Positions 11,242-21,749 of a stretch of DNA of 64,000 nt are shown in pieces (the stretch's first letter is position 1; every line of letters starts with the position of its first letter). Origin of the DNA: Rhodeus uyekii (taxonomy: Eukaryota; Chordata; Actinopteri; Cypriniformes; Acheilognathidae); the NCBI GenBank assembly GCA_037043235.1, contig JAWRVZ010000052.1, positions 2,449,001 through 2,513,000 on the forward strand. Reading direction: 5' to 3'. A program made the position numbers and the translations under genes. The notes beneath the pieces were generated by a model. The model saw nothing but the letters and a program-made list of their open reading frames with translations. It did not search any database and was not told where the DNA came from.

Positions 11242-12649
11242 TCAGATCTGTCCTCTTGCCAGAAGGCCGCGGCTGAGCGCGACAACCCGCACCGCCACTA
11301 TACTGAGGAGGCTGACGGGAAGCCACGCTCTGCCGCTGAGCAGCGTGGTGGGAGGAGCTGCTGCTGCTGGGCTGCGGCTGACTCGCAGACCCAGCTGCCC
11401 GAGAGCGACGGGGAGGATCTTTCTGAACGCCACCTCCTGCTTAGCAGCCTCCTGGAATCTCTCGACGGTCATCTTAACAGCATCGCCAAAGAGACCAGGA
11501 GGCGTAAGAGGGGCGTCAATAAGGATGTTCTTATCCTTCTCTCTGAGTGTGGTTAGGTTGAGCCACAGATGCCTTTCTGTGGCCACCAGGGCTGCCATGG
11601 CTCAGGCAGATGGAACTGGCCGTTTCCCTGGCAGCCCACAGAGAGAGATCGGTGGCACTGTGTAGCTCGGCTACTGCCTCAGGGCCAATTCCCCGCCCTC
11701 ATCGAGGTCCGAGAGCAACTCCGCCTGGTAGGCCTGCAGCAGTGACGACGTGTGCAGACATGCTGCAGCCTGACCAACCGCGGAGTATGCTCTGCCCACC
11801 ATAGTGGACATAGCCCGGAGGGGTTTGGTGGGCAGCGTTGGGGTTTTAAGGGGCGGCGAAGAATGGGGGGCGAGGTAATTAGCCAACGCCTCCTCCACTC
11901 TAGGCATCGCCCCATAGCCGCGCTCTTTGCCTCCCATGAGGGTAGCATAGTTAGCTGAGACGCTGCTATGAATCCTGTGGGAGGCGGGCCGCTTCCAAGA
12001 CCTCGACACCTCGGTGTGGAGGTCCGAGAAAACCGGCAAACCTCGACGGTGAGTTTTTCACTCGAGCAGGCATGTAACGCTCGTCCAGCCGACTCTTAGT
12101 ACGAGCATCCCTGGGCTCGGCTGGCTACTCGAGACCGAGCCTCGCCGTTGCCTGAGTAACAACCTCGAGCAGCTCCTCGAATGCGGGTGAGACTGATGGT
12201 GGTTCAGCCTCATCCACATCAACGCTGACGACATCCACCTCGGAACTGGAGAGGTTCAGCAGCGCGTCATCACCCAGGTCGGAAGTAATCACCGCATGGT
12301 GCTCTTCCGAATCCTGGGTGAGAGCAGACTCAGCAGGTAAGGGGGGAGAAAAGGCGCCGCCCGTCTCTGACCCAGCTGCTAAATCTAGCTGTGATTCCCA
12401 TGAATGCAGCCGCTGAGCCTCAGCTACAGCGGGACCAGACCCACGAGGACCGCGAGCCTGAGCAGTCCCCTCAAAGACTGCCAGGTGTGAGCGGAGAGTG
12501 CGCAGCGGCAGCTGCAGACACTCTGCACACTCAGAGCCCTCAAGTGGATCCTCGCCCAAACAATGAACACAGAGTGCCTGTGTATCATTGCCCGTGATGA
12601 AGCGCAGGCAAGGAGTGACACATCGCTTAAAAGTCTGTGAATCTGCCAT
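11242..12649 (-). pseudogene. DIRS Gag-like protein, broken (copy A)
   Basis: Three frames reconstruct the order of the intact Gag at 45250-46710. 12649-12125 has the N-terminal Cys-rich segment (CVTPCLRFITG, CVHCLGED, ECAECLQL). 12039-11671 has the SDLHTEVSRSWKRPAS and AYQAELLSDLDEGG segments. 11598-11242 has MAALVATERHLWLNL and PGLFGDAVKMTVERFQEAA. At least two frame breaks separate them. The role is inferred as the nucleic-acid-binding structural protein of the element. Confidence 0.75.
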
Positions 12650-12734
12650 CTCAAAGAGGTAAGTGGAAATAAATTGACTAACAGCCAGCAGAACAACTCA
12701 AACAGACGTTAGCTTCGAGTGCTGTTGAAGACAC

Positions 12735-12898
12735 TAAAGCAGCGGCTTCTAGTTTGCTGCGTGCTGATATGCTCCTGGCTCATGATGTCACCCTCAGCTA
12801 CGTGCACTTGCACACCTGGTTTCAATTGCGCTTCAAGAGACAATCACGCTAATGCGTTCCCATATGCGTTTGAAGCAGTGTTGAGTTCCCTTGACAGG
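12735..12898 (-). repeat. DIRS copy A, 5'-side inverted terminal repeat
   Basis: Reverse complement matches the inner part of 7877-8060 over about 150 bp with five differences, all of the CpG-transition type. The outer end is 'gttcccttgacagg' on the plus strand. Confidence 0.83.
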
Positions 12899-13313
12899 TA
12901 ACAATATAAATCTAATCATCAATTCTCGTGCAATATGTACATTTACCAAAGTACATATAAAAAAAAAGCAAAAGTTCCCTGCGCTGCGCTGGGACAAAAG
13001 CGCTAGGGGAATACCTTGACGATAGTCTCGTGAAGCACTCCAGCCTCCCAGAGTGGTTTTTAACCCCGCAAATAATGTATGTGGCTCTAGTGGGTGCATG
13101 TGACTTCGGTTACAACTTATATTGTGTGTATACACTATACACACTATACACATATTAGGTATGGAAAGTATTCAGACTCCCTTAAACTGTTCAGTCTTTG
13201 TTATATTGCAGTTCATTTGTTAGACAGAATTGTGGCAAGGCACAGATCTGGCAAAGGTTACAAAAATTGTTTGCTTCACTTAAGGTTCCTAAAAGCATAC
13301 TGGCCTCTATAGC
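12899..13313. other. intergenic, no gene recognised
   Basis: Contains a short 'acactatacacactatacac' repeat near 13130-13153 and no recognisable coding sequence. Confidence 0.45.
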
Positions 13314-13875
13314 CCTACCAATTCCCTCCAGCCCCACTCCATCCAATACACACTGCCCCTTACAGAAGCCCAGGTGAGAATGGAGCTCCGGAAGATCAAA
13401 GTGAGGAAGGCTGCAGGTCCAGACGGTATAGGCTCCAGACTCCTTAAGACCTTTGCAGACCAGCTGTTTGGCATAATGCTGTACATAATTGACCTGAGCC
13501 TGAAGCTGTGAAAGGTGCCACAGCTATGGAAAACATCCTGTGTGGTGCCTGTAACAAAGACGTTGCATCCAAAAGACCTTGGGGACTACCGACCAGTAGC
13601 ACTGACCTCGCATCTGATGAAAACATTGGAGAGGCTGGTGCTAACCCAATGGCGACCTTTGGTGAGACCATCAATAGATCAACTTCAGTTTTCCTAACCA
13701 ACCTGGCATTGGAGTGGAAGACGCTGTCATCTTCCTCCGGAATCGGGCTCTTTCTCACTTGGAAAAGGCTGGGAGCATGGTGAGAGTCATATTTTTTTAC
13801 TTCTCCAGTGTCTTTAACACCATCCAACCTGTGCTTCTGAAGAATAAGATGGTGGACATGGGAGTGGACCATCAT
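13314..13875 (+). pseudogene. L2-like LINE RT remnant
   Basis: Plus-strand translations in shifting frames give KVRKAAGPDGI, then VPQLWKTSCVVPV, DYRPVALTSHLMKTLERLVL and, after another shift, a fragment like FYFSSVFNTIQPVLL (family motif FVDFSSAFNTI). This matches the RT of the L2 copy at 22830-24616 in the same order. Several frameshifts and stops are present; only the first half of RT is left. At 13900 it abuts a DIRS recombinase remnant. Confidence 0.75.
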
Positions 13876-13914
13876 CTGTGTTTAGGTTTAAAGGTTTAAA
13901 AGGTTTATCTTATC

Positions 13915-14098
13915 TTAAGGTTTACGTGGCTGCCATAGCCAATTACTACGTACCTCTGGGTGGCATGTCAACTGGCAGGGACCCCCTAGTTACAAGCTTC
14001 CTCTGTGGTACCATCAGGCTGAGACCTGCAGTGCAGACCAAGGTTCCTATTTGGAACTTATCCCTGGTCCTCCATGGTCTGTCCCAGGCACCCTCTTA
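13915..14098 (+). pseudogene. DIRS tyrosine recombinase fragment
   Basis: About 60 codons (LKVYVAAIANYYVPLGGM ... LSLVLHGLSQAPS) match the N-terminal half of the intact YR at 48955-49140. No catalytic residue is included. The boundary with the LINE remnant upstream is abrupt. Confidence 0.75.
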
Positions 14099-15002
14099 AG
14101 TTTCTTTCTATATTATTTCCCAGGGAGCCCAACGCTACTGTTATCCGCAGTCAATGAATTTAGGCTTGTTATTTATATGTGTAAAACCTTAAGTAGCTAC
14201 ACGGTAACCAATCATTAAAAAAACCTTGGACATGTTGTGTGGGATTCATCCTTTTGCAGAGAGCCAAAACTTTGTTTGTCCAACTTGCATACCCGAATGA
14301 GATAACCAAAGAAGTGGTACATTCACAATGATAAAAGAGATGCCAGCCTGACAAAGACACTATGTTGCTGGAGGACCCATGGTTTTGTCCCGAATGTCCT
14401 TGCAACAGGGTTACAAACAAAGAATTTGTAATAAAATACATGGCAGAGAAAGCTAAAAGTGCCCAAGGTCCTTCGAACATTTTGATAAACAGAATGGTAA
14501 AACATGGTGAATAATGACTCAATGGCAGGCTTGTTATTTATATAAGTGCAAACCATAGGAAGCACATGGCCAGCAGTAGAAAACTTTTTGCGAGTGACAA
14601 AAATAAAAATGTTTCCAATTTATAAAATGTTGTTTCTGAATAGCACCCTCTCCCCTCCCCCCTCAGTTTATCCACTAAACACTATATCTACAATGGTAAT
14701 TCATCATCCTAGACTGTTAGAATGCCAGCTAACAAAGTAATTTGCATGCTGTAATTATAATTAGCTTTTAACTACCCATGTTTCCTAAAAAAAATATTTA
14801 CAATGGTAAATCAGCCAGCACAAAACGTGTCACTCATAATTTGCTTGTACTTTATTCTTACTTTTTCAATATCCTTTGATGTCTAATTCAAAAGTCCTTA
14901 AAAAATAAAAGGTTCAAAATGTGTGCCTTTTTGCATGCAAGTGCTTTATTTTGGTTCCTCGTCTATGGCTTGCTCAGTTGGGGAAACTTAACACTTATAT
15001 TC
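14099..15002. other. AT-rich unique DNA, nothing recognised
   Basis: No terminal repeat, no recognisable coding region. Short open frames only. Confidence 0.45.
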
Positions 15003-15150
15003 CTCAATTGTATTGATTCACCTGCTCTTTTAAGGCTGCTCTTCAGCCAACACAGACTTTGTTTATATTTTTTTCCTGTGACCACTGTAAAGCTGCTTTG
15101 AAACAATTTGTATTGTAAAAAGTGCTATATATAAAGGTGACTTGACTTGT
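15003..15150 (+). repeat. LINE/SINE 3' tail copy, family A
   Basis: Second copy of the tail at 5925-6058, with the shared blocks 'ctgctcttttaaggctgct' and 'tgtaaagctgctttgaaaca' and the ending 'gacttgacttg'. Confidence 0.6.
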
Positions 15151-15235
15151 TAATTGCTTTGCAAATATATTATCAATATTTACAGAAAGTGTACTTGTAA
15201 ACACTTTTTTTATAGAAATTCTTGTCAGACAAGAA

Positions 15236-15306
15236 AAGTCTCAGGTTCCGTATGTAACTATAGTTCCCTGAAGAGGTAACGAGATTCTGCGTCAAAACGC
15301 TAAGGG

Positions 15307-15308
<2 letters not shown>
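15236..15308 (-). repeat. DIRS terminal fragment
   Basis: Starts exactly at a 'gtctcagg' DIRS outer end and continues with 'ttccctgaagaggtaacgag' and 'ctgcgtcaaaacgctaaggg', i.e. the reverse complement of a DIRS 3' end of a third subfamily. It stops where an (AAC)n tract and a LINE 3' end begin, so the LINE probably inserted here. Confidence 0.65.
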
Positions 15309-15342
<34 letters not shown>

Positions 15343-16810
15343 AAACTTAATTTATAAAGCACTGTAAAACTACCGAAGTAGACCAAAGTGCTTTACAGAA
15401 GAAATACAAATAATAAAATAAAATAATACATAAAAACTAAAATCACAAAATGTCAACATCAAGCGATAAAAGTCAAGGAAAAAAGGTGGGTTTTTAGAAG
15501 AGATTTAAAATGCGACATTGAGGTGGCCTGTCTAATGTGCAGTGGCAGGTCATTCCACATTTTTGGTGCTGCCGCCGCAAAAGCACGATCCCCTCTTGGT
15601 TTTCGCCTTGTTTTGGGCACTTTCAGGAGCAGTTGATCAGCTGGCCTCAGAGAACGGGTGGGAGTGTATGGCACAAGGAGCTCAGAAATATATGGTGGGG
15701 CAAGACCATTTCGAGATTTAAAAACAAATAAAATAATTTTAAAATGAATCCTGAACTGTACAGGCAACCAGTGTAAGGAGGCAAAGATGGGGGATACATG
15801 CTCATGTTTATGAGCTCCCGTAACCAGACGAGCTGTAGCATTCTGAACTAATTGCAGACGGGCAACAGAAGACCCACTGAAAAGTCATTCATAAAATTCT
15901 TGTTATATTTGGGAGGCCGATAGACCACTGCAACCAACGCTATGTGAGAGCGACGACCCTGCTCAAATAAACTCAAAGCTCAAAGTTCAAAGCTGCTTGA
16001 TACTGATGACAAAGATAGCTGTTTGCATTTGTTGATGTTCTTATAAACAGTTGCTATTCCTCCTCCTCGTCCCGACGCTCGCGGGGAGTTTAAATAGCTG
16101 CAATCATGCGGTAGAAGTTAAGAGAAAACGCTGGACTCACCAACACTCAGCTAAGTCTCAGTCACACAGAGAAAATCCAATCCCCGATTTGTGAAAAAAT
16201 CTTTTAAAATGAAAGATTTATTTGCTATAGATCTAGCATTTACTAGGCCAAACCTGGCAGGAGCCAGCAGATCCACAGTAATGTCCTTTAGTGAAACCCA
16301 GCGCAGAAGCCACAGGTCTCGTTGGTTTACTCCATGCTGGCAGCGAGGGCGGGGAGAGCAAGGTGCACGGGGCTGGAACACCTCATCCGGGCCGATGACA
16401 GGTACCAGCCAGGCCCCGATCGGGTCCAGCAATCGGCGAGAAGAGAAGCAGAGCCCCGCTCGACACTCGGCCCAGGAACGCATGGAAAGGTGCGCCAAGC
16501 AAACTTTCACCCTCACCAGACGTCCACTACGTTTCCCCCGGCGACGATGACGCTTACGCCGTTGATGTAGAGCCAGAAAGCAGGAGAGATGAGCTGGAAT
16601 CTCCGATAGGAATGGAGGCAATGTCCTATGTCCATTATACTCAAAGTTGATGAGTTTGTTGGCAGAAAGTTGGATATTCAGTAAAGTTTGGCAATCATAC
16701 ACCAATAAGAGTCGACGTTTTGTACAACGAGCGAAACCACACACAGTGTGGTTTTGTACAACCACGACCACACACAGTGTTTGCAGGGTAAAACAGCAAG
16801 CCACACACAC
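15309..16810 (-). mobile_element. CR1/L2-like LINE with the RT core deleted
   Basis: The 3' end is on the left: an (AAC)n tract at 15309-15341 (GTT tail on minus) and a UTR with 'acagtgctttataaattaag'. The C-terminal RT region occupies 15459 to about 15885. From about 15890 to 16300 the minus strand is endonuclease: GLVNARSIANKSFILKDFF, LDFLCVTET and further on a GGGIA segment and an AVVYRPPKY segment. The two parts are fused directly, so the rest of the endonuclease and the whole RT palm are missing. The 5' region up to about 16800 is GC-rich leader. Confidence 0.75.
15459..16300 (-). pseudogene. deleted LINE ORF2 (endonuclease fused to RT C-terminus)
   Basis: Endonuclease N-terminal motifs (NARSIANK, CVTET) are visible in minus-strand frames between about 16300 and 15900. 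After a junction near 15890 the sequence continues as the RT C-terminus: LQLVQNATARL, SLHWLPVQFRI, GLAPPYISELL, MWNDLPLHIR and FKSLLKTHLFSL. Neither the RT catalytic YxDD nor the endonuclease SDH motif is retained, so it is dead. Confidence 0.75.
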
Positions 16811-17190
16811 TTACACCATCTTGCCCTGGGTGGAATGCCTTGGGTGAGAGCTACCCCAAGGGTGCTCTCGTGGTGAGCTACGTTACATTTGTCGGCCTTC
16901 GTCACTGGAGTTTCATTGGTACATTGTTCCCCTAGCATTTCAACGCAGTGCAAGTTTCCTTGAAAGGGAACGTCTCAGGTTACATATGTAACCATAGTAC
17001 CCTGAAGAGGTAACGAGACACTGTGTCTTCTGCTTCAGCTCCTCGAGCCTTCCGGGCTTACTTTAGACACTCGTCCAAAGTGCCGATCCCGGTTTTTCCG
17101 CACAGATATCACCCTGGTTCATGACGTCACCGCCCGCGACATGCATTCACATTCGATCGATTAGACCCTTAGCCTTGAAAGGGAGCCATC
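16811..17190 (+). repeat. DIRS 3'-end fragment with internal complementary region
   Basis: At 16930-17035 the two DIRS outer ends are joined ('gtttccttgaaagggaac' then 'gtctcaggttacatatgtaa'), the internal complementary region layout. It is followed by 'cttcagctcctcgagcc' and a 'catgacgtcaccgcccg' block at positions equivalent to the right ITR of the intact copy. The YR gene upstream is missing. Its sequence differs from the other three subtypes. Confidence 0.6.
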
Positions 17191-17441
17191 ATTAAAAAAG
17201 ATGTTAGTGTATATGATGAAGGAACTCTTGAGAAAACGTAACAAATCAATATGATGCATTTATTTAGATTAAATTATGCATTTTATTTATATTTAGGTTT
17301 TTTCTAAAATTTAAAATACCTAAGTAATACTGAAATTTAACTACTCTCTCATCCTCATTCTTAAAATCAGCAAACAGTGAAACAATAACTCTAGAATCAA
17401 CCCTACAGTAACCACATAACTTATTCATGCTGCAGTGCATG
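17191..17441. other. AT-rich spacer
   Basis: Nothing recognisable. It ends in GCATG, the left target duplication of the next element. Confidence 0.5.
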
Positions 17442-17718
17442 TGTTATGGAGTGGCAGGGCAAGGCAAGGACGAGGAAGCATGATCCAACGGAACTTTAAT
17501 AACAGCAAAGGAGATGCAGACAGATGATGCAGAGATGCAAAGTAATGTAGACATATATGATCAGCACAAATAAGAACCGACAATTAAGGAGTAAACAGGG
17601 GAGACTAAATACAAGAGCAGTGATTAACAAATGACAAATAGCTGGGTGGAAGTGTCCATGGAAACTGGCAAGTCACAAAAAGGCAATCTGAGAGTCCCTG
17701 GTGAGCAGTGCTGTGACA
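17442..17718 (-). repeat. 3' LTR of the short LTR element
   Basis: 277 bp with TG...CA ends. It aligns with 18740-18995 over most of its length; the second copy lacks about 20 bp near the 'gatgcagagatgcaaag' stretch. Confidence 0.87.
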
Positions 17719-18289
17719 TTACGACCCCTCCCGAAAAGGCAAAATCTCGTTGACGAGATCCAGATAATGAGGTCCAAGGGGCGATGAAGCATAAATGGCA
17801 GAGTAACATGCTCCCGAAGGTCAAGGAGGAGGATGTTTGAGATGACCAAGTCAGAGCGAGCCGTCGACAGCCGAAAGTGGTGTCGACGGAGGGAGGAACC
17901 AGGGTGACATGATGTCCGAGGACATCCTGGTGATGACCAAAGGGGATGGAACTGATGGGTCCCAGGACATAGGCGGAGAGTTGATGGACCCGAGCAACAC
18001 TGCTGAACTTGGAGAGCAAGGCGAAGGCATGGCGACGACCTCCCGAGGTGGAGGACAGCGAGGACTAGGGCGAAGCCGGAGTGACCGAGGACCAAGGTGA
18101 CGACGCAGGAATGGGGGAGTCAAGGAATCCCCAACCACCGACAAGGCTGGAGGCTGCAGGACTGGAGTACTGACAGATGAAGAAACAAATATAGATAATT
18201 GTGGGTGTGATAGGGTGGGAAGTGGTACCTTAGGCGTTGACTCACGGGTCATTGTGGACTCTGGCGTTGACTGACTTGTCATCGCGAGC

Positions 18290-18655
18290 TCTGTGGCGGC
18301 AGCCCTGTGCAGCCTCCATGCTTGATAAGCTGCAACGGCAAAAAAAACAAATACACCACCCTTTGGGACATGGCTGGGGTGACTTGTGCTGACTCGGTCG
18401 CGGGGCTTGAGAGCGGCGCATTGGTGACTTCCTCAACCTTGAAATTGGATCCATTGAGCCACAGGATGAGGTTGATGTTTTCCCTCAATGAAAACCTCGT
18501 TCCCTCAAGGGTCCGGAGGGCCTCAGTGTCGAGCCCCAGTTCAAAGAGGGTGTTTAAAAAAATCGTCCCATCTCACCCAGTGGGAGAGTTCGACAAAGTC
18601 CTCCACGTAGCTCTCCAACTGATGTCCACTCTGCCTGAGTGCCAGTTCAGTTGAC
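18290..18655 (-). pseudogene. degenerate Gag of the short LTR element
   Basis: Minus-strand translation gives a capsid-like segment in two frames: ESYVEDFVELSHWVRWDDF, then after a 1-base shift in a T7 run near 18557, LGLDTEALRTLEGTRFSL and ENINLILWLNGSNFKVEE. The order and the 'LILWLNGSNFKV' ending resemble the conserved core of teleost Gypsy Gag proteins (from memory). Downstream frames to about 17720 are Pro/Ser-rich and probably its tail. The shift means it is not translated intact. Confidence 0.6.
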
Positions 18656-18739
18656 GTTCAGCTGGTAGACACTGTGAGAAGTCAATTTTTCTTTTGTTAT
18701 TATAGTCCTTGAAGGCAACTATACCTCGGTCAGATCTTC

Positions 18740-18995
18740 TGTTATGGAGTGGCAGGGCAAGGCAAGGACGAGGAAGCGTGATCCAATGGAACTTTAATAA
18801 CAGCAAAGGTGATTGTAACAGTATTGAAGACATATAATCAACACAAACAAGAACCAACAACTAAGGAGTGAACAGGGGTGACTAAAAACAAGAGCAGTGA
18901 TTAACAAATGACAAACAGCTTGATGGAAGTGTCCATGGAAACTGGCAAGTGACAAAACGGAAAAATAAGAGTCCCTGGTGACCGGTGCTGTGACA
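18740..18995 (-). repeat. 5' LTR of the short LTR element
   Basis: 256 bp with the same ends as the left copy. The minus-strand primer-binding position directly after it begins GAAGATCTGACC; I do not recognise the tRNA. Confidence 0.87.
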
Positions 18996-20814
18996 GCATG
19001 CTGGGAAATCACAAATCCTGTAAAATTTGTGATTTGTGATTTCCACTCAAAAGAGCCTGTGAACTGATAAAAAGAATAATTTAGTTGTTTTTACAGTGTA
19101 CTGTTAAGGAATATTTATTTTTAAAAAACAATTGTGTAAAACCAATGCTATAAAATGCTACCTGTAACAAATTTAGTAAAAAAAAATTAGATATGGACTT
19201 TCAGGCTATAGTTTATGTCCAAAAATAATCTGTTACAGTGCATATTAATTTATGATAGGTTGTGACAAACATACAAAAAAAAGTATGCATTTGTATTGCC
19301 ATAGGCATTTGTTTGTGCAGATGGGTGTGCTTAAAATAGCACGGACCACATGGTACTCTCTGTATTCTTTGTTAAAGATCCCGGCTTTGAATTCACATTT
19401 GGTTGGAGTGATGGGTTAATTCCTGGAGAGCTGATATTGGAAAGTGACTTGCATTTCAAGTAACATCCTACACACTACTGCGAGGGATAAATGGAAATGT
19501 GATTTAGGGATGAGTGTCGCCCTCATGGTGGGATACTCCATAATCTCCCAGGTTTTTAGTTCATCCCACTGTGATTTTTTTAATACCCAATGCTTGTTAT
19601 TTTAGTATTCCTGTTGTGACTGAGAAGCTCACAAGAGCTTGTGTATGTAAATCACAGGTTTAAGGCTTGTTTTATAATTTGTTCTGTCCCTGTAGATCAC
19701 TGCATAAATAAATGCAATCATTAGTGCCACTGTTGCATTGATATTTCAATGCAATGGTTTGTAATGATAGCATTAAATATCAATATTAGTGAATGGTATC
19801 ACAATTAATAGAGGTTAATGTTAAACTTACAGTAATAGTTTTGCCAAGGTACATGCTATATACCCCTTACACTAAACTCATTACAGAAAACATTCTGTAT
19901 TTTTACATTTTCAAAAAAAAAAAACACAAAAAAACAAACATCACTTAGCATGACTTCTAAATTGTTTTCACAATGTGAACCAAACATTTTCCCAATGCAG
20001 TGTTGACAGAACTGGCGAACATGCTCATACTTTCTGGTTCTAGAAAGAACTCGAGCTGGACCAGCTGGAGTTTGTGTATAAAGCGTACAGGGAAACCAGT
20101 AGAGCACTACAGTACTCGCCTTGTTAGATTATTCTGGCATCTAACTATCCAGTAAGTTAAACAGTGCCTCAAAAACTTTGCTGGAGACATCGGGTCATTT
20201 ATGAAGTCAACTGTGAAACTAAAATATACAAAAGATGCAATCACTACACATGAAATATAAATATTATACATTAACAATAGAGACTAATTAACTAAAGAAA
20301 AAACACATCTTAATATCAAAATAACTTCAAAATTCAATCTCAACTGGATGATACAATAAACTTAACATTGAGTCCTTACAAACAATGCGTCTAACAGACA
20401 CAAAGAAAGACGATGTTCAAAGATGTTGGACAGCTACCACATTTGTCTAAACTGCTGCTGTACTACCTTCTTCCTGAATAAAGAGGTTGACTAGTCTGCT
20501 TTTCAAAATTAAAGTCTTCATTAAACTAGACAAACAAAATAATAAATTCCTTGAAAAATCAAAATAAATTCTACAATAACAATAACTACAATAACTACAA
20601 AAATATATATTGTTGAGCTCATGAACATATGAATTTACGTTTTCCGCATTTGTCATTGAGAGCATCAAAGCTACATGGAAGCTACAAATGCATGCCGGAA
20701 GCGGCAGCTATAAGTGTCTGAAGTAAGACAATAGCAGACATGCAGGAAGTGTGGCAAGAAGAATCTGATGCAAGAATCTGACGCAAGCACAGCTCCATTG
20801 AGAGATTTTTGGAT
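18996..20814. other. AT-rich unique DNA, nothing recognised
   Basis: No recognisable coding sequence or terminal repeat. A poly(A) run occurs near 19913-19925. Confidence 0.45.
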
Positions 20815-21420
20815 TAGATATCTATGCTGCCAGAAACTCTACCAGCCTTGAGGCTGGCCTCTGGTATTTTCTTGACCATTTGCTCCAGGGCCCTGTCCTG
20901 CAGGGAACGCCTGAAGTGATTGCTCTAAGACCATCCTCGGAGGGGAGCAAGTTTCCCAGTGAAGCCTGGATAAGACTTATAAGGGACCACTCATTTACTT
21001 TCCAAAACCCAGGTGGCAGGAATGGTAGAACAATCCACTGATGGCACTGGGGGGAAGTGTTTTGAGCTCCCCAGCCCATGAGGGAGGCATCTACCAACAG
21101 CACTTGTGATAACAGGGAGCTCCTGACATGAGCACTTAGGGAACACAGCTTTGTGACCTTGATTGTGAGAGATGGGTTGCTCCTCAGGGAAAACCCTCTA
21201 GTTTTGAGTCACTGAAGGAGTCTCATGTACAAATAAATGAATGAATAACCCTGTCAGCTGTTACCATGAAGCCCAGCAGTCTCAACTGCTCAGTGAGTGA
21301 CTGCCCTCGCTTTATGACAGGATAGAATTGCGTCTAAGAAGGTGTTTCTTGGAAAAGAGAAAGTACACTCTTCCTAGTGTTCCGTCTTACCCTGGTGTAT
21401 CCTTCACGTGAGCAGTAATA
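20815..21420 (-). pseudogene. DIRS RNase H region relic
   Basis: A minus-strand frame at 21103-20822 starts MLLVDASLMGWGA, matching the RNase H LSTDASLSGWGA of the intact copy. Upstream (to about 21360) the DNA still reads like the segment encoding SLQWWLMTKGFSPKGN ('ccctctagttttgagtcact' on plus). Downstream the order is scrambled: a GQGPG-like linker follows directly, and a second copy of that linker lies at 25140-25260. Inactive. Confidence 0.65.
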
Positions 21421-21749
21421 AGGCCTCAATACTGAACTGCTAACTGCCATGAATGAAGATCAACAAGACGTTTATGTAGTTCAGAACTTGGCCCCCTGAG
21501 GATACGGTGGTAATCATCACTCCATTTGCGTGCTTTTAGTGATAATATAGGGCAGTCGTACAAGTAAGGTGAAACAGGAGCAAACACGAATGACAGGGAC
21601 AGGCAGGATCATGGACAAGGAAACAGGCAGATAAGTACGGACAGGCGGATATCACTCACAGGTCGTAATTCCAGGCAAGAGTCAAAGTCAGACAGAAATG
21701 ATCAGAAATGGGTAGTAGCAGGGTCAGCAACGGGGAATCAGTAGGGGAT
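21421..21749. other. spacer between DIRS relic and L2 LINE
   Basis: No coding sequence recognised. Repetitive 'gacagg/acaggc' motifs at 21590-21660 resemble fish LTR or DNA transposon sequence without being assignable. Confidence 0.4.

Larger units (their letters stand above)
7877..12898 (-). mobile_element. DIRS-type tyrosine-recombinase retrotransposon, decayed copy A
   Basis: A full-length minus-strand element in the order ITR, gag, RT/RNase H, YR, internal complementary region, ITR. The minus-strand ends are CCTGTCAAGGG (at 12898) and ...CCTGAGAC (at 7877), each flanked by GTT on that strand. The coding regions are recognisable throughout but broken by several frameshifts and stops, so it is not autonomous. 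At the protein level it is clearly diverged from the two plus-strand copies, and its terminal sequences differ, so it represents a separate subfamily. The two ITRs differ at five positions I could find, all CG against TG or CA. Confidence 0.88.
17442..18995 (-). mobile_element. short Gag-only LTR retrotransposon with 5-bp TSD
   Basis: Two direct repeats, 17442-17718 and 18740-18995, begin TGTTATGGAG and end GCTGTGACA. They flank a 1-kb interior and the whole unit is bounded by GCATG on both sides (17437-17441 and 18996-19000). On the minus strand the tract GGGAGGGGTCGTAA lies directly before the 3' LTR, as a polypurine tract should, and the LTR carries a TTATTAAAG block. The interior retains a Gag-like frame and no protease, RT or integrase. 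It must have moved with enzymes from a Gypsy-type relative. Confidence 0.88.
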
